NCBI RefSeq assembly: GCF_005222815.1
Contig: NZ_STGB01000004.1
Coordinates: 434,001 to 498,000, forward strand
Source of the DNA: Roseomonas sp. AR75
GTDB lineage: Bacteria > Pseudomonadota > Alphaproteobacteria > Acetobacterales > Acetobacteraceae
DNA length: 64,000 nt
Direction of reading: 5' to 3'
Shown here one piece after another: positions 28,069 through 36,159 of the stretch (position 1 is its first letter; every line of letters starts with the position of its first letter). Below the pieces are notes generated by a model. The model was not told where the DNA came from, made no database searches, and was given only the letters and a program-made list of their open reading frames with translations. A program made the position numbers and the translations under genes.

Positions 28069-29271
28069 ATGATCGGCTTCCTGCACCGACAGGTCTGGCA
28101 GCGCCTGCCCTATGGCCTGCGCCGGGCGGCGCTGTTCCGCGCCACCGCGCTCGCCGCGCCGCGCCTCGCCCGCGGCGCCCCGCCGACGCCGCCGCCCATC
28201 GTCGTCGGCGCCTTGCGCACGGCGTCGGGCCTCGGCCAGTCGGCGCGGCTGTGCCTCGGCGCCCTGCGCGCCGCCGGCGTGCCGAGCGCCGCCTTCGACA
28301 TCACGGAGGCGCTGCGCCAGACCGCGGCGCTGCCCCTGCCGGCGGCCGACGCCGCGCCACCGCCCGGCCAGGGCACGCTGATCCTGCATGTGAACGCGCC
28401 CCTGATGGGGCTCGCCCTGCTGGCCCTCGGGCGCCGGCGCGTCGCGGGCCGGCGCGTGATCGGCTACTGGGCCTGGGAATTGCCGCAGGTGCCGGCGGAA
28501 TGGCGGCTGGGGGTGAAGCTCGTGCACGAGATCTGGGTGCCAAGCCGCTTCACGGCGGAGGCCATCGCGCCCATCGCAGGCGGCCGGCCGGTGCATGTCG
28601 TGCCGCATCCCGTGGCGCTGTCGCCCGTGCCGCCGCGCGCACCGCGGGCGCCGGGCGCGCCCTTCACGGTGCTCTGCGTGCTGGATGCCGCCTCCAGCCT
28701 GTCGCGCAAGAATCCCGAGGGCACCATCGCCGCCTTCCGTCAGGCCTTCGGCGAGGATCCCGGCGCGCGGCTGATCGTGAAGACGCAGCGCCTGGCGACG
28801 CTGCCCGAGGAAGCCGCGCGGCTGCGCGCACTCGCCGCCGCGCCGAACATCGAGCTGCGCGACGTCACCCTCGACGAGGCCGGCATGGAGGCGCTGTACG
28901 CGGAAGCCGATGTGCTGCTTTCCCTGCACCGCGCGGAGGGCTTCGGCCTGACCATCGCGGAAGCGATGCGGCGCGGCGTGCCGGCGGTCGCCACGCAGTG
29001 GTCCGGCACGGCGGATTTCCTCACCGAGGCGATCGGCGTGCCGGTGCCCTCGCATCTGGTGCCCGCAGAGGACCCGCAGCGCACCTATCACCATCCGCAG
29101 ATGCGCTGGGCGGAGCCGGATCTCGATGCCGCCGCGCAGGCACTGCGCCGCCTGCGCGACGATGCGGTGCTGCGCGGAAGGCTCGGCGCGGCCGCGGCAG
29201 CCTATGCGGCCACGCATTGGGATGCGGGCTCCTATGTCGCGCTGCTGCGGCGCTTGGGGATGCCGGCATGA
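28069..29271 (+). CDS. Glycosyltransferase family 4
   Basis: A 400-residue GT-B glycosyltransferase. The N-terminal acceptor part includes IGYWAWELPQVPAEW and HEIWVPSRFTAEAI, a pattern of mannosyl-type GT4 enzymes. The donor part has LDAASSLSRKNPEGTIAAF and the E-x7-E region HRAEGFGLTIAEAMRRGVPAVAT. It is cytoplasmic, with no signal peptide. The ATG of the next glycosyltransferase gene overlaps its stop (ATGA), making a two-gene unit. Donor and acceptor are not known. Confidence 0.87.
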   Translation: MIGFLHRQVWQRLPYGLRRAALFRATALAAPRLARGAPPTPPPIVVGALRTASGLGQSARLCLGALRAAGVPSAAFDITEALRQTAALPLPAADAAPPPGQGTLILHVNAPLMGLALLALGRRRVAGRRVIGYWAWELPQVPAEWRLGVKLVHEIWVPSRFTAEAIAPIAGGRPVHVVPHPVALSPVPPRAPRAPGAPFTVLCVLDAASSLSRKNPEGTIAAFRQAFGEDPGARLIVKTQRLATLPEEAARLRALAAAPNIELRDVTLDEAGMEALYAEADVLLSLHRAEGFGLTIAEAMRRGVPAVATQWSGTADFLTEAIGVPVPSHLVPAEDPQRTYHHPQMRWAEPDLDAAAQALRRLRDDAVLRGRLGAAAAAYAATHWDAGSYVALLRRLGMPA

Positions 29272-30344
29272 CGCGCATCCTGCTGTGGTTCTGGGGGCGG
29301 CGCGGCGGCGGCGCGCAATTCGCGCTCAGCCTCGCGCGCGCGCTGGCGCCGGGCGGTCTGGCCCTCTCCGTTTCGCGCCAGAACGAGCTGATCGATCTGT
29401 TTCGCGGGATATCCGTGCCGCGGCAGGAGGTGTCCACGTACAACGGCGTCGCCGGCTTCGTCGCAGGCTTCGCGCGCGTGCCCGGGCTGGCCGCTGGCCT
29501 GTCGCGCTTCGCGCGGGAACAGGAAACGCCTGTCGTCGTCTCCGCCATGGCGCATCCCTGGACGCCCTTCGTCGCGCCCGCCCTCACCCGCGCCGGCCTC
29601 GCCTTCATCCCGGCGATCCACGACGCCGTGCCGCACCCCGGCGATCCCGCGGTGCTGTTCGACTGGCGCTTGCGACGCGAACTGGAGGCCGCGCGCGCCG
29701 CCATCGTGTTCAGCGACGCCGTGGCGCAGGCGGTCGCGGCGCGGCGGCCCGACCTGAGGCTGATCCGCCTTCCCCTCGGCGCGCTGCTGCCCTTCGATGT
29801 CGCGCCGACGGAGAAACGCGCCGACGTGCTCTTCTTCGGCCGCTTCCGCCGCTACAAGGGCCTCGACCTGCTGCGCGACGCCTGGCCGGCGCTGCGCGCG
29901 GCGCATCCCGGCGCGACCTTGCGCGTCGTGGGGGAGGGCGATGCGGAGGCACTGGCCCCTGGCCTGGCCGCGCTGCCCGGCGTCACCCTGGAACAGCGCT
30001 GGGTCCCGGATGCCGAGATGGCGGGCCTCGTCGCCGGCGCGCGGCTGCTGGTGCTGCCCTATCGGGAGGCGAGCCAGTCCGGCGTGCTGCCAGTGGCGCT
30101 GGCCTGCGGCGTGCCCGTGGTCGCGACCGATGTCGGCGGTCTTGCGGAGCAGCTTCGCGGCAGCGGCGCCGGGCTGCTGGTGCCGCCCGAGCCCGCCGCG
30201 CTCGCCGCCGCCATGGCGCGCCTGCTCGATCCCGCCGCGCATGCGGCGTTCGCCGAGGCCGCGCGCGCGGCGGGGGCGCGGCTGAATGACTGGGACGGCA
30301 TGGCCGCGGCGCTGCGGGAGGAGATCGCGCGCGTCCTGCGCTGA
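29268..30344 (+). CDS. Glycosyltransferase family 4
   Basis: A 358-residue GT-B enzyme. The start LLWFWGRRGGGAQFALSLARAL is a typical glycine-rich acceptor-domain loop; the donor domain shows VLFFGRFRRYKGLDLL, GATLRVVGEGD and LPYREASQSGVLPVALACGVPVVATDVGGL, a standard GT4 ending with both the phosphate-contact Arg/Lys pair and the Glu-containing helix replaced by SQSG. It is coupled to the preceding GT4 gene through a 4-bp overlap and converges on the kpsS-like gene 10 bp away. Confidence 0.85.
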   Translation: MTRILLWFWGRRGGGAQFALSLARALAPGGLALSVSRQNELIDLFRGISVPRQEVSTYNGVAGFVAGFARVPGLAAGLSRFAREQETPVVVSAMAHPWTPFVAPALTRAGLAFIPAIHDAVPHPGDPAVLFDWRLRRELEAARAAIVFSDAVAQAVAARRPDLRLIRLPLGALLPFDVAPTEKRADVLFFGRFRRYKGLDLLRDAWPALRAAHPGATLRVVGEGDAEALAPGLAALPGVTLEQRWVPDAEMAGLVAGARLLVLPYREASQSGVLPVALACGVPVVATDVGGLAEQLRGSGAGLLVPPEPAALAAAMARLLDPAAHAAFAEAARAAGARLNDWDGMAAALREEIARVLR

Positions 30345-30354
30345 CCGCACTCGG

Positions 30355-31614
30355 TCAGTCGGTCTCGCCCACGGCAAGCTCCGGCACGCCGACGCGGCCT
30401 TCGTGCAGGCGCCTGACGGTCTCCGCCACAGCCAGGGCGCGGCCCTGCGGCGCGTAGAACACGCCGCGGATCTGCGTCGTCGCCTGCAGCGCGGCGAGGA
30501 AATCCTCGCGCAGCGCCGGGTCGGGCGGCGTGCCCTCCACCCAGAAATCGTCGAGCGCGCCCTGATGCGCCAGCCCGGGCACGTCCCACACCGCCTTGCC
30601 GAGCGCCTTGGTCGCGCGGTCCAGCACGATCGACCGCAGCCCCACCGTGCTGTTCACCGTCACCAGTCCGCGCGATCGCGCCAGCATCGCGTCCAGCTCC
30701 CCGTGATGCGCTAGGTGCACACGCCCGGTCAGCCCCGCCGCGGCCGCCAGCGCCGGCACCCGCCTGCCCCAGCGCTTCAGGCAGGGATCGAGCGGATGCA
30801 CCTTCACGATCAGATGCCCCTCGCGCGGCCCGCCTGCGGCGAAGGAGCGGAAGACGTCGGCGAGCGGGGCATCCATGTCGCGATAGCGGGAATAGGCGCG
30901 GATGGAGAAATCGGTCTCCATCTGCATGGCGAAGACCCAGAAGGGCGCCGCGCCCACCGCCTCCAGCGCCCGCGCGCCTTCGGCCCGTTCCGCCCCGCGC
31001 CGCAGCAGGCGCAGCCCGATGCCGGCGTAGGTCGCCAGCGGATGGTGCAGATGGTGGCTGCGATAGTGCGGGAAGGGCCAGGGCAGCATGCTGGCGAGGT
31101 GATAGGTCACGTCCCAGCGCGCCTGGCGGGGGAAGTCGTCCTTCATCCGCTCCGCAAGGTCGGCGCGCGGCAGCGCGGCCGCCAGGGCGCGGATCGCGGC
31201 GGGGCTGCGCGGGAAGCGGCTGTCGCCGCCCATCCCGTCGCGCTCCAGCGTGATCCAGTCCGGACGGAAATAGCCGAAATCGGTGACCGTCACCGCGATG
31301 CGCCGCGCATGCGCCGCGGCGATGGCGGCACGGTGGTAGTCGCGCTGCTCGCCCAGCAGCACGAGATCGGTCACGCCATGCGTGTCGAGATAGGTTGCGA
31401 CATGGTCCGCCCACGCTGCCGGACGTGCCCGGAAGTCCTCCACGCGGCCCGGCGCGCCGCGCCAGAGCAGGCTGTCGCCGAAGTTCAGGTTGATCCGGTG
31501 GATCTCGTGGCCGAGCGACGCAAGGCCAGCGGCGACCTCCGCGAAGAACGGGCTGATCGGTCCCTGCAGGAACAGGAAGCAGCGCCGCGCGGCGGGGGTC
31601 TGAGAGAACTGCAT
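30355..31614 (-). CDS. kpsS: KpsS/LipB-like capsular polysaccharide protein
   Basis: A 419-residue protein resembling KpsS-type capsule enzymes, which add Kdo residues to the lipid anchor of ABC-exported capsules. The signature start FLFLQGPISPFFAEVAAGL followed by GHEIHRINLNFGD is clear, as are VTVTDFGYFRPDWITLE, HLIVKVHPLDP and the LVTVNSTVGLRSI loop. The ATG at 31614 is the one adjacent to this block. KpsC and the export genes kpsMTED are not in the window. It lies 35 bp downstream of the formyltransferase gene on the same strand. Confidence 0.8.
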   Translation of the reverse strand: MQFSQTPAARRCFLFLQGPISPFFAEVAAGLASLGHEIHRINLNFGDSLLWRGAPGRVEDFRARPAAWADHVATYLDTHGVTDLVLLGEQRDYHRAAIAAAHARRIAVTVTDFGYFRPDWITLERDGMGGDSRFPRSPAAIRALAAALPRADLAERMKDDFPRQARWDVTYHLASMLPWPFPHYRSHHLHHPLATYAGIGLRLLRRGAERAEGARALEAVGAAPFWVFAMQMETDFSIRAYSRYRDMDAPLADVFRSFAAGGPREGHLIVKVHPLDPCLKRWGRRVPALAAAAGLTGRVHLAHHGELDAMLARSRGLVTVNSTVGLRSIVLDRATKALGKAVWDVPGLAHQGALDDFWVEGTPPDPALREDFLAALQATTQIRGVFYAPQGRALAVAETVRRLHEGRVGVPELAVGETD

Positions 31615-31649
31615 CGGCCCTGCGGCATTGGCACCCCCCCGGGCCAGGG

Positions 31650-32420
31650 TCAACCGGAAGGCCGGGACCAGAACAGCCGGAGATCGCGCCACGTCACGAG
31701 GCGCACGCCGCGCCGCGCCGCCGCCTGCAGCGCCTGTCCATCCGGGAAGGGGCAGTAGGGCAGCTCCGGCGCTTCCTGGCCCGCCACGGCCTCGCCGGCA
31801 GCGAGGCGTGCGACGACGTCCTGCAGCAGCGGCACGCCCGCCAGGTGCAGCAGGCGCGCGGCCGCCAGCGCCGACACGCCCGGCGGCAGTGTCACCGCGC
31901 GCTGCGCCAGCACCGCGCCCGCATCGATGCGCGGCGTCAGCCGATGGATGCTGACCCCGGCGCGGCCCTCGCCCTTGGCCAGCGCCCAGAAGGCCGGGAT
32001 CGGGCCACGATGCCGCGGCAGCAGCGCGGGGTGCATGTTGATGCCGCCGAGCGGCGCCAAGGCGAGCGTCTCGGCGCTCAGGATCTGGTCGAAATGCAGG
32101 GTGACGATCAGGTCCGGCCGCGCCGCGCGCAGCGCCTGGTGCATCGCCAGGCCGTTCACGTCATCGACCGTGACCGCCGGCGCCAGCCGCCGGAGGCCGG
32201 CCGCACCGCCTGCGGGTCCGAATCCGAGCGCCAGGTAAGGCAGGATGCGCGGCCCGGAGCGCGCGAGGTGCCGCCGCGCCTGGCCGGCGGCGCCGCCCAT
32301 CGCGGCGCGGTGCGGATTGGACAGGCCGATCAGGGCAAGCCGCCCGGCCGCGGCCTCGGCGAAGGTCAGGCACGCATCCGCGCTCATCACCGAGGGCAGG
32401 GTGAGCAGCGCGATCCGCAT
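31650..32420 (-). CDS. Formyltransferase, possible nucleotide-sugar N-formyltransferase
   Basis: A 256-residue enzyme with the formyltransferase fold that uses N10-formyltetrahydrofolate. The catalytic set is intact: Asn128 and His130 in GGINMHPALLPRHRGPIP and Asp166 in PRIDAGAVLA. It is too short for methionyl-tRNA formyltransferase (about 310 residues) and lacks that enzyme's C-terminal domain. Placed beside kpsS in a locus with a Per-like aminotransferase, it could formylate perosamine or another amino sugar, as Brucella WbkC does; this is inferred. Its promoter region holds the paired palindromes next to tetR. Confidence 0.75.
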   Translation of the reverse strand: MRIALLTLPSVMSADACLTFAEAAAGRLALIGLSNPHRAAMGGAAGQARRHLARSGPRILPYLALGFGPAGGAAGLRRLAPAVTVDDVNGLAMHQALRAARPDLIVTLHFDQILSAETLALAPLGGINMHPALLPRHRGPIPAFWALAKGEGRAGVSIHRLTPRIDAGAVLAQRAVTLPPGVSALAAARLLHLAGVPLLQDVVARLAAGEAVAGQEAPELPYCPFPDGQALQAAARRGVRLVTWRDLRLFWSRPSG

Positions 32421-32455
32421 GGAGAAACCATAGCAGCCGCTGCGTGCCGCGCCAC

Positions 32456-32502
32456 TATACCGTCCGGACGGTTTGTGCTTGACGAACCGTCCGGACGGTA
32501 TA
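32456..32502. promoter_or_regulatory. Paired palindromic operators of the divergent TetR regulator
   Basis: Two identical 14-bp perfect palindromes, ACCGTCCGGACGGT, lie at 32459-32472 and 32486-32499. With their TATA flanks they form a 47-bp inverted repeat around an 11-base centre that contains TTGAC. The centre-to-centre distance is 27 bp. They sit between the divergent formyltransferase and tetR genes, so the TetR protein probably binds here and represses itself and perhaps the formyltransferase gene. The palindromes are seen; the binding protein is inferred. Confidence 0.8.
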
Positions 32503-32512
32503 GGTGAAGGCC

Positions 32513-33088
32513 ATGACGGACGGCCCCGCCCACCCCCCGCCCGATGTCCGCACCCGCGTGCTCGACGCCGCCGAGGCGATCATCCAGGCGCGCGGCGTCG
32601 CTGGCTTGACGCTGGAAGCGGCGGCGCGCGACGCGGGTGTCTCCAAGGGCGGGTTGCTCTACCATTTCGCCTCTAAGGAGGCGCTGCTGGCGGCGCTGCT
32701 GGCGCGCCTGGCCGAGTTCATGCAAGGCGAATACGCCGCCTGCGTCGAGGCGCAGCCGCCCGGCCCCGGCCGGGTCGCGCGTGCCAACCTGGAATGGGGC
32801 TTCGGCGACGGCGAGCGGTCCTGCAACGAGCGGCATGACCGCGCCGCGGCGATCTTCCTCGCGGCGTTCCACCACGACCCTGCGCTGCTGGATCCGATCC
32901 GTGCGGTGATCGCCCGCATGCGGGACGACAACGCCGCGGACGGCCTGCCGCCGGGCGTTGGCGAGGCGATCCACGCCGCCGCGGATGGCATGTTCATGGC
33001 GCGCATCTTCCGCCTGTATGCGCCGAGCGACGCCCAGCGCGCGGCGATGCGCGGCGTGCTGGAGCGGCTGCTCGCGGGGGCGACATGA
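32513..33088 (+). CDS. TetR-family transcriptional regulator
   Basis: A 191-residue repressor. The N-terminal helix-turn-helix is standard: RVLDAAEAIIQARGVAGLTLEAAARDAGVSKG with LLYHFASKEALLAALL. The C-terminal part (about 70-191) would bind an inducer. It begins 11 bp after the second palindrome and is the first gene of an operon with a HlyD-type protein, an ABC permease and an ABC ATPase; its stop overlaps the HlyD start (ATGA). It probably senses a compound exported by that pump. An in-frame GTG nine bases earlier is a possible alternative start. Confidence 0.9.
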   Translation: MTDGPAHPPPDVRTRVLDAAEAIIQARGVAGLTLEAAARDAGVSKGGLLYHFASKEALLAALLARLAEFMQGEYAACVEAQPPGPGRVARANLEWGFGDGERSCNERHDRAAAIFLAAFHHDPALLDPIRAVIARMRDDNAADGLPPGVGEAIHAAADGMFMARIFRLYAPSDAQRAAMRGVLERLLAGAT

Positions 33089-34125
33089 CGCGCGGCGCGC
33101 GCCTTCTGCTCGGCGCCGCGCTGCTCGCGGCGGCCGCCGGGGCCGGATTCGTCTGGATGCGCGATGGCGAGGCCGAGCGCACGCCCGCGCCGGTTGCCGC
33201 GCCCGCCGCGCCGATCGGCGTCGGCGCGCTGGGCCGGGTCGAGCCGGCATCGCGCATCCTGCGGCTTGCGCCGGGGCCGGGGCTCGAAACCTCGCGCATC
33301 GCCCGCCTGCTCGTGGCGGAAGGCGACCGGGTCGAGGCCGGCCAGGTCCTCGCCGAGTTCAGCGAGGCGCCGCTGCGCGATGCCGCCGTGCAGCAGGCCG
33401 CGGCACAGGTGGCGCAGGCGCGCGCAAAGCTGGACCGCACCCGCGCCGCCGGCCGTCCGGCCGAGATCGACGCCCAGAAGGCGCGCATCGAGGCGCTGCG
33501 CAACGCCGAGGCCAGCGCGCGGCGCGAGGCGGAGCGCGCCGAGCGGCTGGAACGCAGCGGCGCCGGCGCAGAGGCCGTGGCGGAACGCGCGCGCTTCCTG
33601 GCCAACCGCACGCGCGCCGAGCGCGCGGAAGCCGAGGCCGTGCTGGAGACGCTGCTGCATCCCCGCCCCGAGGATGTCTCCCTGGCCGAGGCCGAACTGG
33701 ACGCGGCCGAGGCCGCGCTCGGCCGCGCGCGGGCCGAGGCTGCGCTGGCGCGGCTGACCGCACCGATCGCCGGCACCGTGATCCGCGTCATTGCCCGCAC
33801 CGGCGAGCGCGCTGGCACCGACGGCGTGCTGGAGATCGCCGACCTCTCCCGCATGGATGTCGTCGCCGATGTCTATGAGACCGACCTGCCGCGGCTGCGC
33901 CTGGGCGCTCCGGCGGAGGTGGTGGTGCCGGGCGAGCCGGAACGCTTCCCCGCCACGGTGCGGGAGATCGGCTGGCAGGTGCGGCGCACGACGCAGGCCG
34001 GCACCGATCCGGTGGCCGCGGTGGATGCGCGCACCGTGGAGGTGCGGCTGGGCCTGGCGCCGGACGCGGCGGCCGCGCTGGCGCGCCGGTCCAACATGCA
34101 GGTCCAGGTGGCGATCCGGCCGTGA
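33085..34125 (+). CDS. HlyD/DevB-type periplasmic adaptor of an ABC exporter
   Basis: A 346-residue membrane-fusion protein. One N-terminal membrane helix (about residues 6-24) is followed by a lipoyl half (RIARLLVAEGDRVEAGQVLAEF), a long alpha-helical hairpin rich in Ala, Glu and Arg (about 95-220), the second lipoyl half (LTAPIAGTVIRVIARTGERAG) and a beta-barrel. Length and order match DevB-family adaptors of DevBCA exporters. It overlaps tetR by 4 bp and the permease gene by 4 bp (GTGA), so the three are coupled. Confidence 0.87.
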   Translation: MTRGARLLLGAALLAAAAGAGFVWMRDGEAERTPAPVAAPAAPIGVGALGRVEPASRILRLAPGPGLETSRIARLLVAEGDRVEAGQVLAEFSEAPLRDAAVQQAAAQVAQARAKLDRTRAAGRPAEIDAQKARIEALRNAEASARREAERAERLERSGAGAEAVAERARFLANRTRAERAEAEAVLETLLHPRPEDVSLAEAELDAAEAALGRARAEAALARLTAPIAGTVIRVIARTGERAGTDGVLEIADLSRMDVVADVYETDLPRLRLGAPAEVVVPGEPERFPATVREIGWQVRRTTQAGTDPVAAVDARTVEVRLGLAPDAAAALARRSNMQVQVAIRP

Positions 34126-35396
34126 ACGAGGTGCCTCGCCCCGCCGCGCTGCTGCCCTGGGCGCCCGAGCGCACCGGGGAGACGCAGCCTGCGCCCGCCG
34201 CCCCCGCGCCGCGCCGCGGCCCCGGCTTCCTCGGTTCGACACTGCTCGCCTTCCGCCTGGCCTGGCGGCAGTTGCGCGCCGAGAAGGCGCGGCTCGCTTC
34301 CGCCATTGCCGGCGTGCTCTTCGCCTGCGTGCTGGTGTTCATGCAACTCGGCTTCCGCGGCGCGCTGTTCGAGAGCGCCACGAACCTGATCGGCAGCATG
34401 CGCGGCGACCTGTTCCTGATGCACCCGCTGACGCTCGCGAGCTTCCGGCCAGAGCCGCTGCCGCGCGTGCGCGCGCAGCAGGCGCTGGCGCTGCCGGAGG
34501 TGGAGCGCGCCGTGCCGGTCTACCTGGCGCAGGCGACCTGGCGGAATCCGGAAAGCGGCACGCGACGGACCATCCAGCTCATCGGCGTGGACGTGGCCGC
34601 CGGCGTGCTGGAATTTCCGGGCCTCGCGCCGCTGGTGGACCAGCTCAAGCGCGCCGACACCGTCGCCTTCGACCGCAGCTCCCGCCCGGAATTCGGTCCG
34701 ATCGCGGCGATGCTGGCGGAGCGCGGCGCGCCGATCGAGGCGGAGATCGGCAACCGCCGGATGGATGTGGTCGGGCTGATCGAGATCGGCCCCTCCTTCG
34801 GCGCCGACGGCAACGTGGTGCTGTCGGAAGTGAATTTCCGCCGCGTCGCGAAGGACCGCCAGGTTGCGGCGGTGGACCTGGTCGCGATCCGGCTGCGGCC
34901 CGGCACGGACATCGCGCAGGCGCAGCAGCGGCTGCGCGCGGTGCTGCCCGAGGATGTGATGGTGCTGACCCAGGCCGAGCTGCAGGCGCATGAGCGCCGC
35001 TACTGGGAGGAGGCGACGCCGATCGGCTTCATCTTCGCCTTCGGCAGCCTGATGGGCCTCGTGGTGGGGATGGTGATCGTCTACCAGATCCTGTTCAGCG
35101 ACATCGCCAGCCACCTGAAGGAATACGCCACGCTGAAGGCGATGGGCTATTCCGGCTTCTACCTGGCGCGCGTCGTGCTGGGCGCGGCGATGATCCTGGC
35201 GGTGGCGGGCTTCATCCCCGGCCTTGCGCTGTCCTGGTTCCTGTACGGCGTCGTGGCCGACGCCACCTTCCTGCCGCTGCGCCTCGACCTGCCGCTGGGC
35301 GCGCTGGTGTTCGGCATGATCTTCACCATGTGCGCGCTGGCCGGGCTGCTGGCCGTGCGCAAGCTGCGGGATGCGAACCCCGCGGACATGTTCTGA
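34122..35396 (+). CDS. DevC/FtsX-like ABC exporter permease
   Basis: A 424-residue inner-membrane protein with the MacB/FtsX fold: one helix at about residues 50-72 (SAIAGVLFACVLVFMQLGFRG), a large periplasmic domain, then three helices in the last 130 residues. LFESATNLIGSMRGDLFL and ATLKAMGYSGFYL are typical of the DevC branch. It starts with GTG inside the adaptor gene's stop. It would pair with the adaptor upstream and the ATPase downstream to expel a lipid-like or toxic compound through an outer-membrane channel encoded elsewhere. Confidence 0.87.
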   Translation: MNEVPRPAALLPWAPERTGETQPAPAAPAPRRGPGFLGSTLLAFRLAWRQLRAEKARLASAIAGVLFACVLVFMQLGFRGALFESATNLIGSMRGDLFLMHPLTLASFRPEPLPRVRAQQALALPEVERAVPVYLAQATWRNPESGTRRTIQLIGVDVAAGVLEFPGLAPLVDQLKRADTVAFDRSSRPEFGPIAAMLAERGAPIEAEIGNRRMDVVGLIEIGPSFGADGNVVLSEVNFRRVAKDRQVAAVDLVAIRLRPGTDIAQAQQRLRAVLPEDVMVLTQAELQAHERRYWEEATPIGFIFAFGSLMGLVVGMVIVYQILFSDIASHLKEYATLKAMGYSGFYLARVVLGAAMILAVAGFIPGLALSWFLYGVVADATFLPLRLDLPLGALVFGMIFTMCALAGLLAVRKLRDANPADMF

Positions 35397-35413
35397 TGAG
35401 GCGGCAGGGCGGA

Positions 35414-35458
35414 CATGCCCCCGCCCAACCCTCCCCCGCACTGCGGCGGAGGGCTCGG
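35414..35458 (+). repeat. Dispersed intergenic hairpin repeat, copy 2
   Basis: In the 70-bp gap between permease and ATPase genes. It reads CATGCCCCCGCCCAACCCTC, then an imperfect hairpin (CCCTCC ... GGAGGG with inner GC pairs and one mismatch). Its beginning matches the minus-strand reading of the element at 10451-10493 (ATGCCCCC, CCCAAC, CTC-C-run, G-run-GAG). Its position inside an operon argues that it is an inserted repeat rather than a needed signal; it could weaken expression of the distal genes. Confidence 0.5.
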
Positions 35459-35466
35459 CAGCACGC

Positions 35467-36156
35467 ATGACCCCCGTCGAGCTCCGCGGCGTGTCCTATG
35501 CGTATGGCGAAGGCGAGCTGCGCCGGCCCGTGCTGCGCAACGTGGACCTGCAGGTGCGCAGCGGCGAGATCGTGCTGCTCACCGGCCCCTCCGGCAGCGG
35601 CAAGACCACGCTGCTGACGCTGATCGGCGCGCTGCGCGCGATGCAGGAGGGCAGCGCGCGCGTGCTGGGCGAGGAATTGCGCGACGCGCCGGAGACGCTG
35701 CGCGTGAAGCTCCGCCGGCGCATCGGCTTCATCTTCCAGAACCACAACCTGCTCGGCTTCCTCACCGCGCGCCAGAATGTCGCGATGGCGCTGGAACAGG
35801 ATGGCGCCGTCGGCGAGCGGCAGCGGCTGGCGCGCGCCGGCGCGCTGCTCGGCGCGGTCGGGCTGCAGGGCCATGAGGATCGCGTCCCGGCGAAGCTCTC
35901 GGGCGGGCAGCGGCAGCGCGTCTCGGTGGCGCGCGCGCTGGCCGCCGATCCCGGCCTGATCCTGGCCGACGAGCCGACCGCCGCGCTCGACAAGGCCAGC
36001 GGGCAGGAGGTGGTGCAGCTGCTGCGTGAGCTCGCCAAGTCGCGCGGCGTCGCGATCCTGCTCGTCACCCACGACCCGCGCATCCTCGACATCGCCGACC
36101 GCATCGTCGCGATGGAGGATGGCCGCATCGTCCAGGCCGACACCGTGCCGGGCTGA
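35467..36156 (+). CDS. DevA/LolD-like ABC exporter ATPase
   Basis: A 229-residue ABC ATPase. Walker A is TGPSGSGKTT (about residues 41-50), the Q-loop is FIFQNHNLLG, the signature is KLSGGQRQRVSVARAL, Walker B is LILADEPTAALD, and the switch His is in VTHDPR. Sequence style (ELRRPVLRNVDLQV, RRIGFIFQNHNLLGFLTARQNV) is that of DevA/MacB-type exporters. It completes the DevBCA set with the two preceding genes, although a repeat element separates it from the permease gene. Confidence 0.92.
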   Translation: MTPVELRGVSYAYGEGELRRPVLRNVDLQVRSGEIVLLTGPSGSGKTTLLTLIGALRAMQEGSARVLGEELRDAPETLRVKLRRRIGFIFQNHNLLGFLTARQNVAMALEQDGAVGERQRLARAGALLGAVGLQGHEDRVPAKLSGGQRQRVSVARALAADPGLILADEPTAALDKASGQEVVQLLRELAKSRGVAILLVTHDPRILDIADRIVAMEDGRIVQADTVPG

Positions 36157-36159
36157 GGC

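Noticed and set aside
32479..32504. A full -35/-10 promoter for tetR inside the operator (TTGACG and TATAGG)
   Set aside because: The gap between the hexamers is only 14 bp, too short for a standard promoter; the -35 or -10 element must be elsewhere.
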